Assembly (NCBI RefSeq): GCF_045862395.1
Contig: NZ_AP023087.1
Span: 3,906,001 to 3,970,000, forward strand
Source: Marinicellulosiphila megalodicopiae
GTDB lineage: Bacteria > Pseudomonadota > Gammaproteobacteria > Pseudomonadales > Natronospirillaceae
DNA length: 64,000 nt
Reading direction: 5' to 3'
Shown: piece after piece, positions 27,084-35,320 of the stretch
Layout: every line of letters starts with the position of its first letter
How positions within the stretch are numbered: the stretch's first letter is position 1
Program-made: the position numbers and the translations under genes
The notes under the pieces: generated by a model
Told to the model about the DNA's origin: nothing
Seen by the model: the letters and a program-made list of their open reading frames with translations, nothing else
Databases searched by the model: none

Positions 27084-29960
27084 GTGAAAAAACCGATATT
27101 TAGTAAACCCTTAAACAACCCTTTTAAAATGGCGCAAGGAATTGTATTCGCGTTATTGGTTGTTGGCTGCCAAGAAAATAGTAATAAATCTAATCCAGGT
27201 GAAGATCTTTCAGGTACTTCCACTGCAGCCAATACGTATACAGATACGCAGACGCAGACGCAAACGCAAGTTGGAGTAAATACACCGCCAGTAGCCAGTC
27301 CTGTGGGTCAAGTCAGTTCAAATGGCGTAGCCAGTTTTATGGCTAATGCTTTTGATAATGATCAAGATCAATTAACGTATTTGTGGAACTTTGGCGATGG
27401 CAAAAATTCGACTTTAGCCTCACCCATGCATAATTACCCACAAAGTGAAATCGAAACACAATATAACGCTCAGGTAATTATCACCGACTCAAAAGGAGAT
27501 TCGATCAGCAAAGTAGTCACGGTTGTTGTGCCGGCTAAACCAGCCGTGGTTGAAAATACGATTCCTACTTCAAATCCGACCTTTAATGTGGGTCAAAATG
27601 GCTCGGTGAGCTTTGCTGCAAATGCCGTTGATCTTGATGGAGATGTATTAACGTATTTTTGGGATTTTAAAGATGGCACAACGTTAACCACTGCATCGCC
27701 TATGCATACTTATGCGTTAACAGATGCCATTCAAAATTTCCAAGTGACGTTAACGGTGTCGGATACTGACGGTAATGTCATTCCAAGTACGCTTAATGTG
27801 CAATTACCCGCTGTATTACCACCACCGAATACTGCGCCAATTGTTTCGCCGAGTTTTGAATATGGATCACAAGCGAATGATGAGTTGATCGTTAACTTCA
27901 AAGCAGGGGCGACGGATGCAGAGAATGACCCATTAACTTACAATTGGGATTTCAAAGATGGCAGCTTCTCAGATGTTGCTAATCCGTCTCATTCATATCA
28001 AATGGACTTCACTGAAGTAACCCATAATGTTCAGTTAATGGTCAGTGATGGCGTGAATCCAGCTGTGACTAAAACTGTTTCAATCACTGTCCCAAGTAAG
28101 CCAGTCGTTGAACCTAATTTGGTGACGTTATTACTTGAAGAAAATACAATGGGTTTCTGTGGGTTTAATGGTTCGGTTATGGGTGACCATGCTGGATTTA
28201 GTGGTGCAGGTTATGCCGATGGTATAAATGAGGCGGGAGCAAGCATTACATGGCAAATAGATGCAAGTGCCACCGATACTTATCAGCTAGTGTTTGCATT
28301 TGCTAATGGAGGCGCGGCTACACGTATAGGTACATTGGACGTTAATGGACAAACTCAAAACGTTAATTTTGCTGCTACGACGAATGAGTGGGCAAATTGG
28401 CAAACTCAAAACGCTTCAGTTCAAATGCAAGCTGGAGTGAACACTATTAAGTTAACCGCTAATACAGCAGATGGTTTACCGAACATAGATTCATTAACAG
28501 TAAGTTTGCTTATAGCTGGAGATGCGCAAATTAACCCTGCAAATTGTGATGCTGTGATATATCCAGTCAATAATAATTTGTTGGAAAATGGTGATTTAGA
28601 GCAAGCAGTGACTTTGCCTTGGGTCAAACGTGGCGCAGCAACCATTAATGTTGTTACGTCTCAAAGCCGAACTTCAAGTCATAGCCTTGCAGTAACCGGT
28701 CGTACTGCGACTTGGAATGGTGCAGGTTATAAAATTGATCGCCTTACATCTGGCAATATTTATGACTTTAAAGTTTGGGTGAAATTAGCAGCCGGTGAAG
28801 CTTCTGCAAATATGAAGTTTACTATGCAATTAACCGATGACAATGGCGTGTCATACCACGCAATCAGTGAAGCAATGGCTAACAGTGATGGTTGGACATT
28901 ATTAAGCGGCAGTTACGATCATCAACCTGCTGGACGCGCAACTGATTTATTAGTGTATGTCGAATCTGACAGCGATACCGTTAGCTTTTTTATGGATGAT
29001 TTATCCATGACTGGTGTGATTGAACAATTAGCGACCTGTGAATTGCCATCAAGATTTAGCTGGACGTCTTCAGGACCGTTAGTAAAACCACAAAAATCAA
29101 ACTGGGCATCGGTTAAAGATCCAACGATCGTACAATATAATGGTAAGTTTCATATCTGGGCGACGGTGTTTGATTTGGATCAAGATATTTGGGCCTCGGC
29201 TTATATAAACTTTTCAGACTGGGCAAGTGCTGGAAGCTCTGTGCAAGTGCCTATGGCAGGCACCGCTGTTGGTAATTCAATTGCACCACAGGTGTTCTAT
29301 TTTGAGCCTCAAGATAAGTGGTATTTAATTACGCAATGGGGTGGCGCTTATGCAACAACGAATGATCCAACTAATATTAATAGCTGGTCATCTAAGAGAA
29401 AACTTTTACAAAATGAACCTAATGGCTCGTTAGATTTCTGGGTGATTTGTGATGATGATAATTGCTATCTATATTTCTCGCGTGATGATGGCGTACTGTA
29501 TGTTTCTAAAACGACCGTTGCTAATTTCCCTAATTTCTCTGGTTATGAAATTGTAATGGAAGATCACCGAGGCAATGGCAATAGCTTTTTATTCGAAGCA
29601 TCAAACGTATATAAAGTGGATGGCCAAGATTTATACTTATTATTAGTTGAGGCTTATCGCACACCTGGTTACGGCCCACGTTATTTCCGTTCTTGGACAG
29701 CAACTAGCTTAGACGGTACTTGGCAAGCGCTTGCGGACACTGAAGAAAACCCATTTGCTGGCAACAACAACGTCGATTGGCAAGGCAATAAATGGGCAGA
29801 TGGTATCAGCCATGGTGAAATGATTCGTTCAGGCATCAATCAAAAAATGACAATTGATCCGTGTAATTTACAATACTTATATCAAGGTGATACGGGCGCT
29901 TCTATTGATGGCACTTATGGTGGAGAACCTTATAATTTAGGTATTTTAAACGCAAAATAA
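27084..29960 (+). CDS. GH62 alpha-L-arabinofuranosidase lipoprotein with three PKD domains, CBM35-like and CBM4_9-like modules
   Basis: A 958-residue lipoprotein. The start is a GTG at 27084 with a good AGGAG seven bases upstream. The lipobox is VVGC (Cys29), and a short TDTQTQTQTQ linker follows. Three PKD domains (about 62-148, 152-240, 246-346), a CBM35-like module (345-480) and a CBM4/9-like module (490-640) precede the GH62 catalytic domain (about 650-958). The GH62 hallmark segments are SWTSSGPLVKP, VKDPT (general base D679), WVICDDDNCYLYF, LFEASNVYKVDG (general acid E838), YFRSWTATSLDGTW and ISHGEMIR. It removes arabinose side chains from arabinoxylan and would act with the GH10 xylanase and CE1-like esterase. 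Confidence 0.95.
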   Translation: MKKPIFSKPLNNPFKMAQGIVFALLVVGCQENSNKSNPGEDLSGTSTAANTYTDTQTQTQTQVGVNTPPVASPVGQVSSNGVASFMANAFDNDQDQLTYLWNFGDGKNSTLASPMHNYPQSEIETQYNAQVIITDSKGDSISKVVTVVVPAKPAVVENTIPTSNPTFNVGQNGSVSFAANAVDLDGDVLTYFWDFKDGTTLTTASPMHTYALTDAIQNFQVTLTVSDTDGNVIPSTLNVQLPAVLPPPNTAPIVSPSFEYGSQANDELIVNFKAGATDAENDPLTYNWDFKDGSFSDVANPSHSYQMDFTEVTHNVQLMVSDGVNPAVTKTVSITVPSKPVVEPNLVTLLLEENTMGFCGFNGSVMGDHAGFSGAGYADGINEAGASITWQIDASATDTYQLVFAFANGGAATRIGTLDVNGQTQNVNFAATTNEWANWQTQNASVQMQAGVNTIKLTANTADGLPNIDSLTVSLLIAGDAQINPANCDAVIYPVNNNLLENGDLEQAVTLPWVKRGAATINVVTSQSRTSSHSLAVTGRTATWNGAGYKIDRLTSGNIYDFKVWVKLAAGEASANMKFTMQLTDDNGVSYHAISEAMANSDGWTLLSGSYDHQPAGRATDLLVYVESDSDTVSFFMDDLSMTGVIEQLATCELPSRFSWTSSGPLVKPQKSNWASVKDPTIVQYNGKFHIWATVFDLDQDIWASAYINFSDWASAGSSVQVPMAGTAVGNSIAPQVFYFEPQDKWYLITQWGGAYATTNDPTNINSWSSKRKLLQNEPNGSLDFWVICDDDNCYLYFSRDDGVLYVSKTTVANFPNFSGYEIVMEDHRGNGNSFLFEASNVYKVDGQDLYLLLVEAYRTPGYGPRYFRSWTATSLDGTWQALADTEENPFAGNNNVDWQGNKWADGISHGEMIRSGINQKMTIDPCNLQYLYQGDTGASIDGTYGGEPYNLGILNAK

Positions 29961-29966
29961 AACAAA

Positions 29967-29999
29967 AAAACCCACAAGCAATTTACACTTGTGGGTTTT
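29967..29999. terminator. Bidirectional terminator between GH62 and kinase/phosphatase genes
   Basis: An A-tract and a stem ACCCACAAG and CTTGTGGGT with a 9-nt loop, followed by TTTTATTT. The flanking genes converge here. Confidence 0.9.
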
Positions 30000-30019
30000 A
30001 TTTATAAAAAAATGCAAAA

Positions 30020-31741
30020 TTAAAAATTTATGGACACACTAATAATCAAAAGCAACATCAAAACAGCACTCACACTTTGCCAAAACAAAACAGGATTACG
30101 ATTCATAATCGGTGTATTTTGTAATTTCAAAAAATCTTTATTAGGATTTTTTAAATCGTATAAAAATTCAGACAAACTCGCATAACGATTTTCTGGCTGC
30201 ATGCTCATTGCTTTTTTAAGTGTTCCGTCTAACCACATTGGCACTAATGGATTGTGAATGCTAGCGGGGGTGTATTTTAGTTTTTCAAACTGTTCAAGTT
30301 TATTAGGTTTTAAAAATGCGTCGCCAAAAGGTAATTGTCCTGTAAGCATTTCATAGACAATGACAGCCAAAGAAAACTGATCACTCTTTGCACTTCTTAC
30401 ACCACCATAACGATATTCAGGTGCGCTGTAATGTAATGTGCCTAATGCACTTTCACGCTGTACTGTGGTGTGAATTTCTTCTACGCCTGCAATTAAACAT
30501 CCACCAAAATCGATAATGGTTGGACCATTGTCACCCATGACAATGTTGTCGGGTTTTAGATCTTGATGCAAAGTCTCTTTACGATGTAGCGCTCGGATGC
30601 CTTTGATCATTTGTGCAACTAATTCGATGGTGTCTTGAATATCTAATTGTTTACGCTCATCGATTAACTGACGCATAGTTTGGCCAGGTAAGTATTCGGT
30701 TAAATAATATAAAAAGGTGCGTTTATTTGGTTTAATTATTTTTACGACATTTGGATTATTTACTCGCAGACCAATCCACTCTTCAATGATAAATCGCTCT
30801 ATATAAGCAGGGTCATCCTCATAATTGCGTGATGGAGTTTTCATCACTAAGGATTTTTTGTCTTTGTCTTTAACGATATATATTTGGCTTCGTTCACTTT
30901 CATGAATAATTTTGATGACTTCTAAGTCATCTATTTTTTGTCCGATCTCTAAGTCTGGCGGAAAAGGTAAATCTTTTAATGTGGCCAACACACCTTGTTC
31001 GGTTGCTATGTCTAACTTTTCAATTTTTAATGCTTGGCATGAAATATTATCGTTACTGCCAATATCAAAAGACTGCTCTTTAAGCGCTTTACACAACCCT
31101 GCCATGTCATCAAAGTATTGATTTAATAGATCAATAATTTTGGATTCTTTTAACCAATCATGAACGCCATCAGTTGTGGATAAAAAGATGTCACCTTGTT
31201 TGGCGCTATGGGTTTTGTAATCCATATCCACGACATTGTCCGCGCCAATTGCTCTTGCTAAGTAACTTTCTTTTTTGGATAAACGAGTCACATGATCTCG
31301 GGTTAATACTTTTAATTCACCTTCACGAAAACGATAAATTCTAGAATCCCCGACATGAAATATATGCGCTTGATCTGATTTTAAAATAAGTGCAGAAAAC
31401 GTCGTCAAATAACCACGCCCTGCAATGTGTGACTGCCCCATACTCCACAACCAACGGTTAAGAGAATTCACTACCGATACTGCAGAGCGTTGTACACTCC
31501 AAGAATCTGGTGTGGAAAAATAATCACTTAAAAATCCTTTTACCACTAAATGACTAGCCTGCGCTGCGCACTCTGCTGCACTTACACCATCAGCAATAAC
31601 CATAGCCACACCTTTTGCATTTAATGCAGCATCTTGAGGTATTTTTGTGCCTAAGCAGTCTTGATTTTCACCTTTGCGACCTTTGTCGGATTCAAAGGCG
31701 GTTTGTATAGCGAGTTTTCCGGACAGGTGTTCTATTGTCAT
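30020..31741 (-). CDS. Bifunctional PP2C-type phosphatase / Ser-Thr protein kinase, membrane-anchored
   Basis: A 573-residue fusion. Residues about 1-245 form a PP2C-like phosphatase (KGENQDCLG, VIADGVSAAE, FHVGDSRIYR, TDGVHDW, GSNDNISC). Residues about 262-530 form a Hanks-type kinase with invariant Lys in LVMKTPS, catalytic loop HQDLKPDN (HQD in place of HRD) and IDFGG. The C-terminus has one transmembrane helix (VLFWQSVSAVLMLLLIISV), so both domains face the cytoplasm. Fusions of this kind are often found beside nitrate-assimilation genes in gammaproteobacteria. Here it lies 38 bp downstream of nasT, with AAAGG before the start. Its targets are unknown; control of nitrate uptake or reduction is plausible. 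Confidence 0.88.
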   Translation of the reverse strand: MTIEHLSGKLAIQTAFESDKGRKGENQDCLGTKIPQDAALNAKGVAMVIADGVSAAECAAQASHLVVKGFLSDYFSTPDSWSVQRSAVSVVNSLNRWLWSMGQSHIAGRGYLTTFSALILKSDQAHIFHVGDSRIYRFREGELKVLTRDHVTRLSKKESYLARAIGADNVVDMDYKTHSAKQGDIFLSTTDGVHDWLKESKIIDLLNQYFDDMAGLCKALKEQSFDIGSNDNISCQALKIEKLDIATEQGVLATLKDLPFPPDLEIGQKIDDLEVIKIIHESERSQIYIVKDKDKKSLVMKTPSRNYEDDPAYIERFIIEEWIGLRVNNPNVVKIIKPNKRTFLYYLTEYLPGQTMRQLIDERKQLDIQDTIELVAQMIKGIRALHRKETLHQDLKPDNIVMGDNGPTIIDFGGCLIAGVEEIHTTVQRESALGTLHYSAPEYRYGGVRSAKSDQFSLAVIVYEMLTGQLPFGDAFLKPNKLEQFEKLKYTPASIHNPLVPMWLDGTLKKAMSMQPENRYASLSEFLYDLKNPNKDFLKLQNTPIMNRNPVLFWQSVSAVLMLLLIISVSINF

Positions 31742-31779
31742 GACAAACCTTTATTTTTAAGAGAGTGTTTACACAGATA

Positions 31780-32373
31780 CTAACCTAACATGGTAAAAAC
31801 ATCGATAATGTTTTGTGCCACTTTTTCGAGTTTTTCGCCTTTGTCCATGGCCATTTTTCTGATTAACGCATACGCGTCTTGTTCGGTGATGTTTTTTTGT
31901 TGCATTAAAATACCCTTGGCTTTATCGAGTATTTTTCGTTGTTCTAATTTATTTTTAGTTTCATTTAATTCTTGAACTAAATGTTGATGCGTTTGAAACC
32001 TTGCTAACGCAATGTTAATAATACTTGATAAACGCTTCGGCTGTAGATCATCAACTATATATGCATTTACTCCCGCATCTATAGTTTTTTTAATAATATT
32101 AGGCGTGTCTTTTTCAGCAAACATAATCACAGGTTTGGGATTATGAGTGTGAATAAATTTTAAAGAACACAATAATTCTTGTGAAGGAATATCGACACCC
32201 ACAATCAAAAAATCACAGGGGTGATTTTCAATATTGATTAATAGTTCGTCATATTGTTTCAGCGTTACTTTTACATTAAAGCCTATTTCAGCAATAGAAC
32301 GTGACAGTAAAGATCGACGATCGTGATTGTCATCTAACAAAATACAAGAAAGTGGGTTATTTATTTCAGTCAT
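31780..32373 (-). CDS. nasT: NasT-like ANTAR-domain antitermination regulator
   Basis: A 197-residue two-domain protein: an N-terminal receiver-like domain (LSCILLDDNHDRRSLLSRSI) and a C-terminal ANTAR RNA-binding domain (about 130-197) with KAKGILMQQKNITEQDAYALIRKMAM. ANTAR proteins of the NasT/NasR type bind paired hexaloop hairpins in leader RNAs and block terminators of nitrate-assimilation operons. No NasS nitrate sensor gene is visible next to it. A strong terminator lies only about 10 bp before the start codon and no Shine-Dalgarno sequence is apparent, so expression may depend on read-through from the transporter gene. A candidate target leader is at 48976-49070. Confidence 0.88.
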   Translation of the reverse strand: MTEINNPLSCILLDDNHDRRSLLSRSIAEIGFNVKVTLKQYDELLINIENHPCDFLIVGVDIPSQELLCSLKFIHTHNPKPVIMFAEKDTPNIIKKTIDAGVNAYIVDDLQPKRLSSIINIALARFQTHQHLVQELNETKNKLEQRKILDKAKGILMQQKNITEQDAYALIRKMAMDKGEKLEKVAQNIIDVFTMLG

Positions 32374-32383
32374 ATTTTAAATG

Positions 32384-32415
32384 CAAAAAAACAAGCCGAC
32401 TAAAGTCGACTTGTT
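32384..32415 (-). terminator. Terminator between nitrate transporter and nasT
   Basis: On the minus strand an 11-bp stem (AACAAGTCGAC and GTCGGCTTGTT, one G-T pair, loop TTTA) is followed by seven Ts, ending about 10 bp before the nasT start. Confidence 0.85.
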
Positions 32416-32427
32416 ATATTGAGTTAA

Positions 32428-33921
32428 TTAATTTAATTCTATTTTTTGAATCGTACCGTCTGCCAATACTTCTGTCATATGTCCTTGTGGCTCATCTAAG
32501 AACAACGTCACAATGAAACATAACACAGCGGCAGCAGCGATGATCAAGAAAAATCCTGTTGCATTTACCGCATCTAACGCATAAAGAGTAAGAAATGTTA
32601 CGCCACCCACATTACCAAATGCACCGACCATTCCTGCAATTTGTCCAGTCATGCGACGCTTAATTAATGGCACCATTGAAAACACTGCACCCTCACCTGC
32701 TTGTACGAAGAATGAACAAAACATAACCGCAACAACCGCTAACGCAATCGGCCAACCTGAACCAATTTGAGATAAAATCACATAACCTAGAGTTAAACCG
32801 ACCAATAAAATTAATAATGTTTTCTTACGTCCAAATTTATCAGACAAGTACCCGCCACCTGGACGCGCCACTAAATTCATCAATGCAAACGCCGAACCTA
32901 ATAAAGCTGCTTGCCCCATTGAAATACCAAATGTGTCGGCAAAAAAGCCAGGTAACATAGAAATAACCGCTAATTCAGAACCAAAGGTCACAAAGTAAGC
33001 CCAATCTAAAATTGCAACCTGTTTAAATTTATAACTATCATGTTCTTCTAACGGTTTTTTTAATACTTCACGATTTACATATAAAATTTGATAGAACTGA
33101 TAAACAAACAAAGCACCTAAAATACACCAAACAATAATGGCTTGATTCGCTGATAATAATTCAACCGTAGGGTTAGAGATTTTCCAAGTTAATAATGCTA
33201 AGGCTAAATACATTGGAATATTCATCGCAGCATAAAACCAAAAATCACGTTTGTTTGAAACTTCTAAACCACCTGATTTTTTAGGTTTAAAATACGTTGA
33301 CCCTTTTGGCGTGTTACGAGCTCGAGCATAAAACACAAAGCTGTAACATAAAGCAATGACACCAACTGTTGCTATACCAATTCTCCAAGATTCAATGTCA
33401 GTAAACATCGTCGTTGCAAGTGCTGCAAAACCTGGCACCAACCAATATGCAGCAGCAGAACCAAAGTTACCCCAACCGCCATAAACGCCTTCGGCCATTC
33501 CAACGGTTTTAGCAGGGAACCATTCACCTACAAGGCGAATACCAATTACAAAACCTGCACCAATAAAACCAGACAAAAATCTTAAGGTAGCTGCTTGATG
33601 CCAATCAGTTGAAAATGCAAAACCAAAGGTAATTAAAGCGGAAGTAAATAATAGAGCACTAAATACAATACGCGGGCCGAATTTATCAACCAAAATACCA
33701 ATCACAATTCGCGCAGGAATGGTTAACGCCACATTCAAAGCTAACAACGCTTTCCACTGTGCGCCATTTAAACCAAACGTAGCGATGATTTCTTCTTTCA
33801 TTGGAACGTGAGAAAACCACATTGCAAAGGTTAAAAAGAAAGCGAACCAAGTTAAGTGAAGCGTTCGGATGGATTGGCTACCAAAATTCAGTAGATTCAA
33901 TTTATTGCTTTGCGTGGACAT
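32428..33921 (-). CDS. NarK/NasA-type nitrate/nitrite MFS transporter
   Basis: Major facilitator protein of the nitrate/nitrite porter family with twelve predicted membrane segments. Family-like segments include TFAMWFSHVPM, RIVIGILVDKFGPR, GFIGAGFVIGIRLVGEWFP, VYGGWGNFGSAAAYWLVPG and MNLVARPGGGYLSDKFGRKKT. The start is ATG 33921 (MSTQSNKL), preceded by AGGTGA; the open frame runs on to 33996 but lacks support there. That gives 497 residues. A near-consensus sigma-54 promoter lies about 25 bp upstream of the expected start of transcription-to-translation spacing. Probably imports nitrate for assimilation, given nasT next to it. The nitrate and nitrite reductase genes usually found with it are not in this window; an IS1595-family element sits 180 bp upstream. 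Confidence 0.92.
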   Translation of the reverse strand: MSTQSNKLNLLNFGSQSIRTLHLTWFAFFLTFAMWFSHVPMKEEIIATFGLNGAQWKALLALNVALTIPARIVIGILVDKFGPRIVFSALLFTSALITFGFAFSTDWHQAATLRFLSGFIGAGFVIGIRLVGEWFPAKTVGMAEGVYGGWGNFGSAAAYWLVPGFAALATTMFTDIESWRIGIATVGVIALCYSFVFYARARNTPKGSTYFKPKKSGGLEVSNKRDFWFYAAMNIPMYLALALLTWKISNPTVELLSANQAIIVWCILGALFVYQFYQILYVNREVLKKPLEEHDSYKFKQVAILDWAYFVTFGSELAVISMLPGFFADTFGISMGQAALLGSAFALMNLVARPGGGYLSDKFGRKKTLLILLVGLTLGYVILSQIGSGWPIALAVVAVMFCSFFVQAGEGAVFSMVPLIKRRMTGQIAGMVGAFGNVGGVTFLTLYALDAVNATGFFLIIAAAAVLCFIVTLFLDEPQGHMTEVLADGTIQKIELN

Positions 33922-33955
33922 ATCGTCACCTGTTAGAAATTTTAAAAAAACGATA

Positions 33956-33972
33956 CAGCAATTTACATGCCA
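33956..33972 (-). promoter_or_regulatory. Sigma-54 (-24/-12) promoter of nitrate transporter gene
   Basis: On the minus strand: TGGCATG-TAAA-TTGCTG. This matches the sigma-54 consensus TGGCACG-N4-TTGCW at all but one defined position, with exactly 10 bp between GG (33971-33970) and GC (33959-33958). Predicted transcription starts near 33946, about 25 bp before the ATG. It fits nitrogen-limitation (NtrC-type) control. Confidence 0.75.
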
Positions 33973-34031
33973 ACATAAAATACACTTATAATTCAATAAC
34001 TTATGTAATTTTCAGCCTAGATAAATTTATG

Positions 34032-34062
34032 TACGCACACCTATAGTGCGCAAAGTGCGCAT
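34032..34062 (-). promoter_or_regulatory. Candidate enhancer dyads upstream of sigma-54 promoter
   Basis: Overlapping dyads in this segment: GCACACCTATAGTGCGC (two 6-bp half-sites spaced by 5) and TGCGCA-AAG-TGCGCA. They lie roughly 90-110 bp upstream of the predicted transcription start of the nitrate transporter, the usual position of an NtrC-type activator site. Half-sites differ from the NtrC consensus, so the identity is uncertain. Confidence 0.35.
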
Positions 34063-34092
34063 TTTCAAATCAAATAATAAAAACGGTGCAGC

Positions 34093-35176
34093 TTTTCAAT
34101 GGCTATGTTTTAAATTGTTGTGGCAGGATGCAAAATCATAATGCTGATCTAAGCTGAGATTTATACACCCACAATGACATAGCCTATGAATCCACAGCAT
34201 TTTCAAAACATACTTAAGCAGGTAAGCAAGCTCGATCCTGTTCAAAAACAAACTCTAACCACCACTTTAGCTGCACATGAAAATCCCATTCTTACACGAC
34301 TGTCTAAAGAAGTAATTACCCACTCAAAATGCATTCATTGTCAAAGCGACCGCTTGCGAAAATACGGTTTTAGTAATGGCAGACAGCGATTTTTTTGCAA
34401 CGAATGTCGCAAAAGTTTTGTGTGCACTCGAGGCAGTGCTTATTTTTATCAGCACAAACCTGAGCTTTGGCAAAAATACTTAGAGCACATGCTTGACCAA
34501 GATAGCATTCGGCGTTGCGCAAAAGATTTAAATATTTGTGTGACCACCTCTTTTAATTGGCGTCATCGTTTTATGAATGCTACTCAAAACACCTATGAAT
34601 CAAGGCTTGAAGGTATTGTTGAAGCAGATGAAACGTATTTTCGAGAATCTAAAAAAGGCGAGCGAAACTTAAACCGACCTGCAAGACAACGAGGATCTAA
34701 AGCATCCACACCCGGTATTAATCAGCACGATTGGGTGGCAGTGTTAACCGCTAAAGATCGAAATCATCATGAATTTGATCAAATATTAACTCACGTAAAT
34801 GGCGCTGAAATCAATCAATGCTTAGGCTGCAAAATTGCCGACGAATCTGTTTTATGTACCGATGGACAGCCGGCTTATAATCAAATTTGCAAAGAACATC
34901 ATTTGCATCATGTTGTGATATCTAACAATCAAACGCAGCAAAGTTTGTATCATATTCAAAATATCAATAATTATCACAGTCAGTTAAAGCGTTGGTATTT
35001 GAAGATGCATGGAGTGGCCAGTAAGTATTTAGCGAAGTATTTGGGTTGGTTTAGAATGCTGGACTGGCACAAATATCAGACCTTTTCTAGCGACATTAAG
35101 AGCGAAAGCGAAAAACTGTTTGAATTCAAACTGTTACAGGTGCAGCAACATAAATTTGAAACATAGCCTTTTCAAT
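34093..35176 (+). mobile_element. Complete IS1595-family insertion sequence with 8-bp target duplication
   Basis: The element itself is 34101-35168 (1068 bp). Its ends are inverted repeats starting GGCTATGTTT: the left continues TAAATTGTTG, and the complement of the right continues CAAATTTATG. Direct 8-bp target duplications TTTTCAAT flank it exactly at 34093-34100 and 35169-35176. An 8-bp duplication and terminal GG are usual for IS1595-family elements. The transposase stop codon lies inside the right inverted repeat. Intact ends and perfect duplications point to recent insertion. It sits between hemB and the nitrate transporter gene. Confidence 0.95.
34186..35166 (+). CDS. IS1595-family transposase
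   Basis: A 326-residue DDE-type transposase. The N-terminal zinc-ribbon reads CIHCQSDRLRKYGF ... FFCNECRKSF (about 47-80). The first catalytic Asp is in GIVEADETYF (D148) and the second in LCTDGQPAY (D226). At the expected third acidic site the sequence is NINNYHSQLKRW, as in the subgroup where this position is Asn or His in place of Glu. The gene is full length and uninterrupted and fills the element, so it is likely active. It reads toward hemB. Confidence 0.93.
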   Translation: MNPQHFQNILKQVSKLDPVQKQTLTTTLAAHENPILTRLSKEVITHSKCIHCQSDRLRKYGFSNGRQRFFCNECRKSFVCTRGSAYFYQHKPELWQKYLEHMLDQDSIRRCAKDLNICVTTSFNWRHRFMNATQNTYESRLEGIVEADETYFRESKKGERNLNRPARQRGSKASTPGINQHDWVAVLTAKDRNHHEFDQILTHVNGAEINQCLGCKIADESVLCTDGQPAYNQICKEHHLHHVVISNNQTQQSLYHIQNINNYHSQLKRWYLKMHGVASKYLAKYLGWFRMLDWHKYQTFSSDIKSESEKLFEFKLLQVQQHKFET

Positions 35177-35196
35177 AGAATATTTTTTAAATGCTC

Positions 35197-35232
35197 AAAA
35201 AAAACACCAACCAGTAAAAACCAATTGGTGTT
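35197..35232 (-). terminator. Terminator downstream of hemB
   Basis: On the minus strand, an 8-bp stem (AACACCAA and TTGGTGTT) is followed by a run of Ts. It lies about 90 bp past the hemB stop, next to the IS. Confidence 0.7.
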
Positions 35233-35320
35233 AAATAATAAGTACCTGCTTTGTTTATTTTCATGTGACTTTAATATGTTTTAGATTCGCCTCAAAAAAC
35301 GATATAGCAGATAAAGTCTC

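Noticed and set aside
34032..34062. Hairpins upstream of the nitrate transporter as an ANTAR leader
   Set aside because: The loops are 3 or 5 nt and lack the A1/G4 hexaloop, the region lies upstream of the predicted sigma-54 start, and no terminator follows it.
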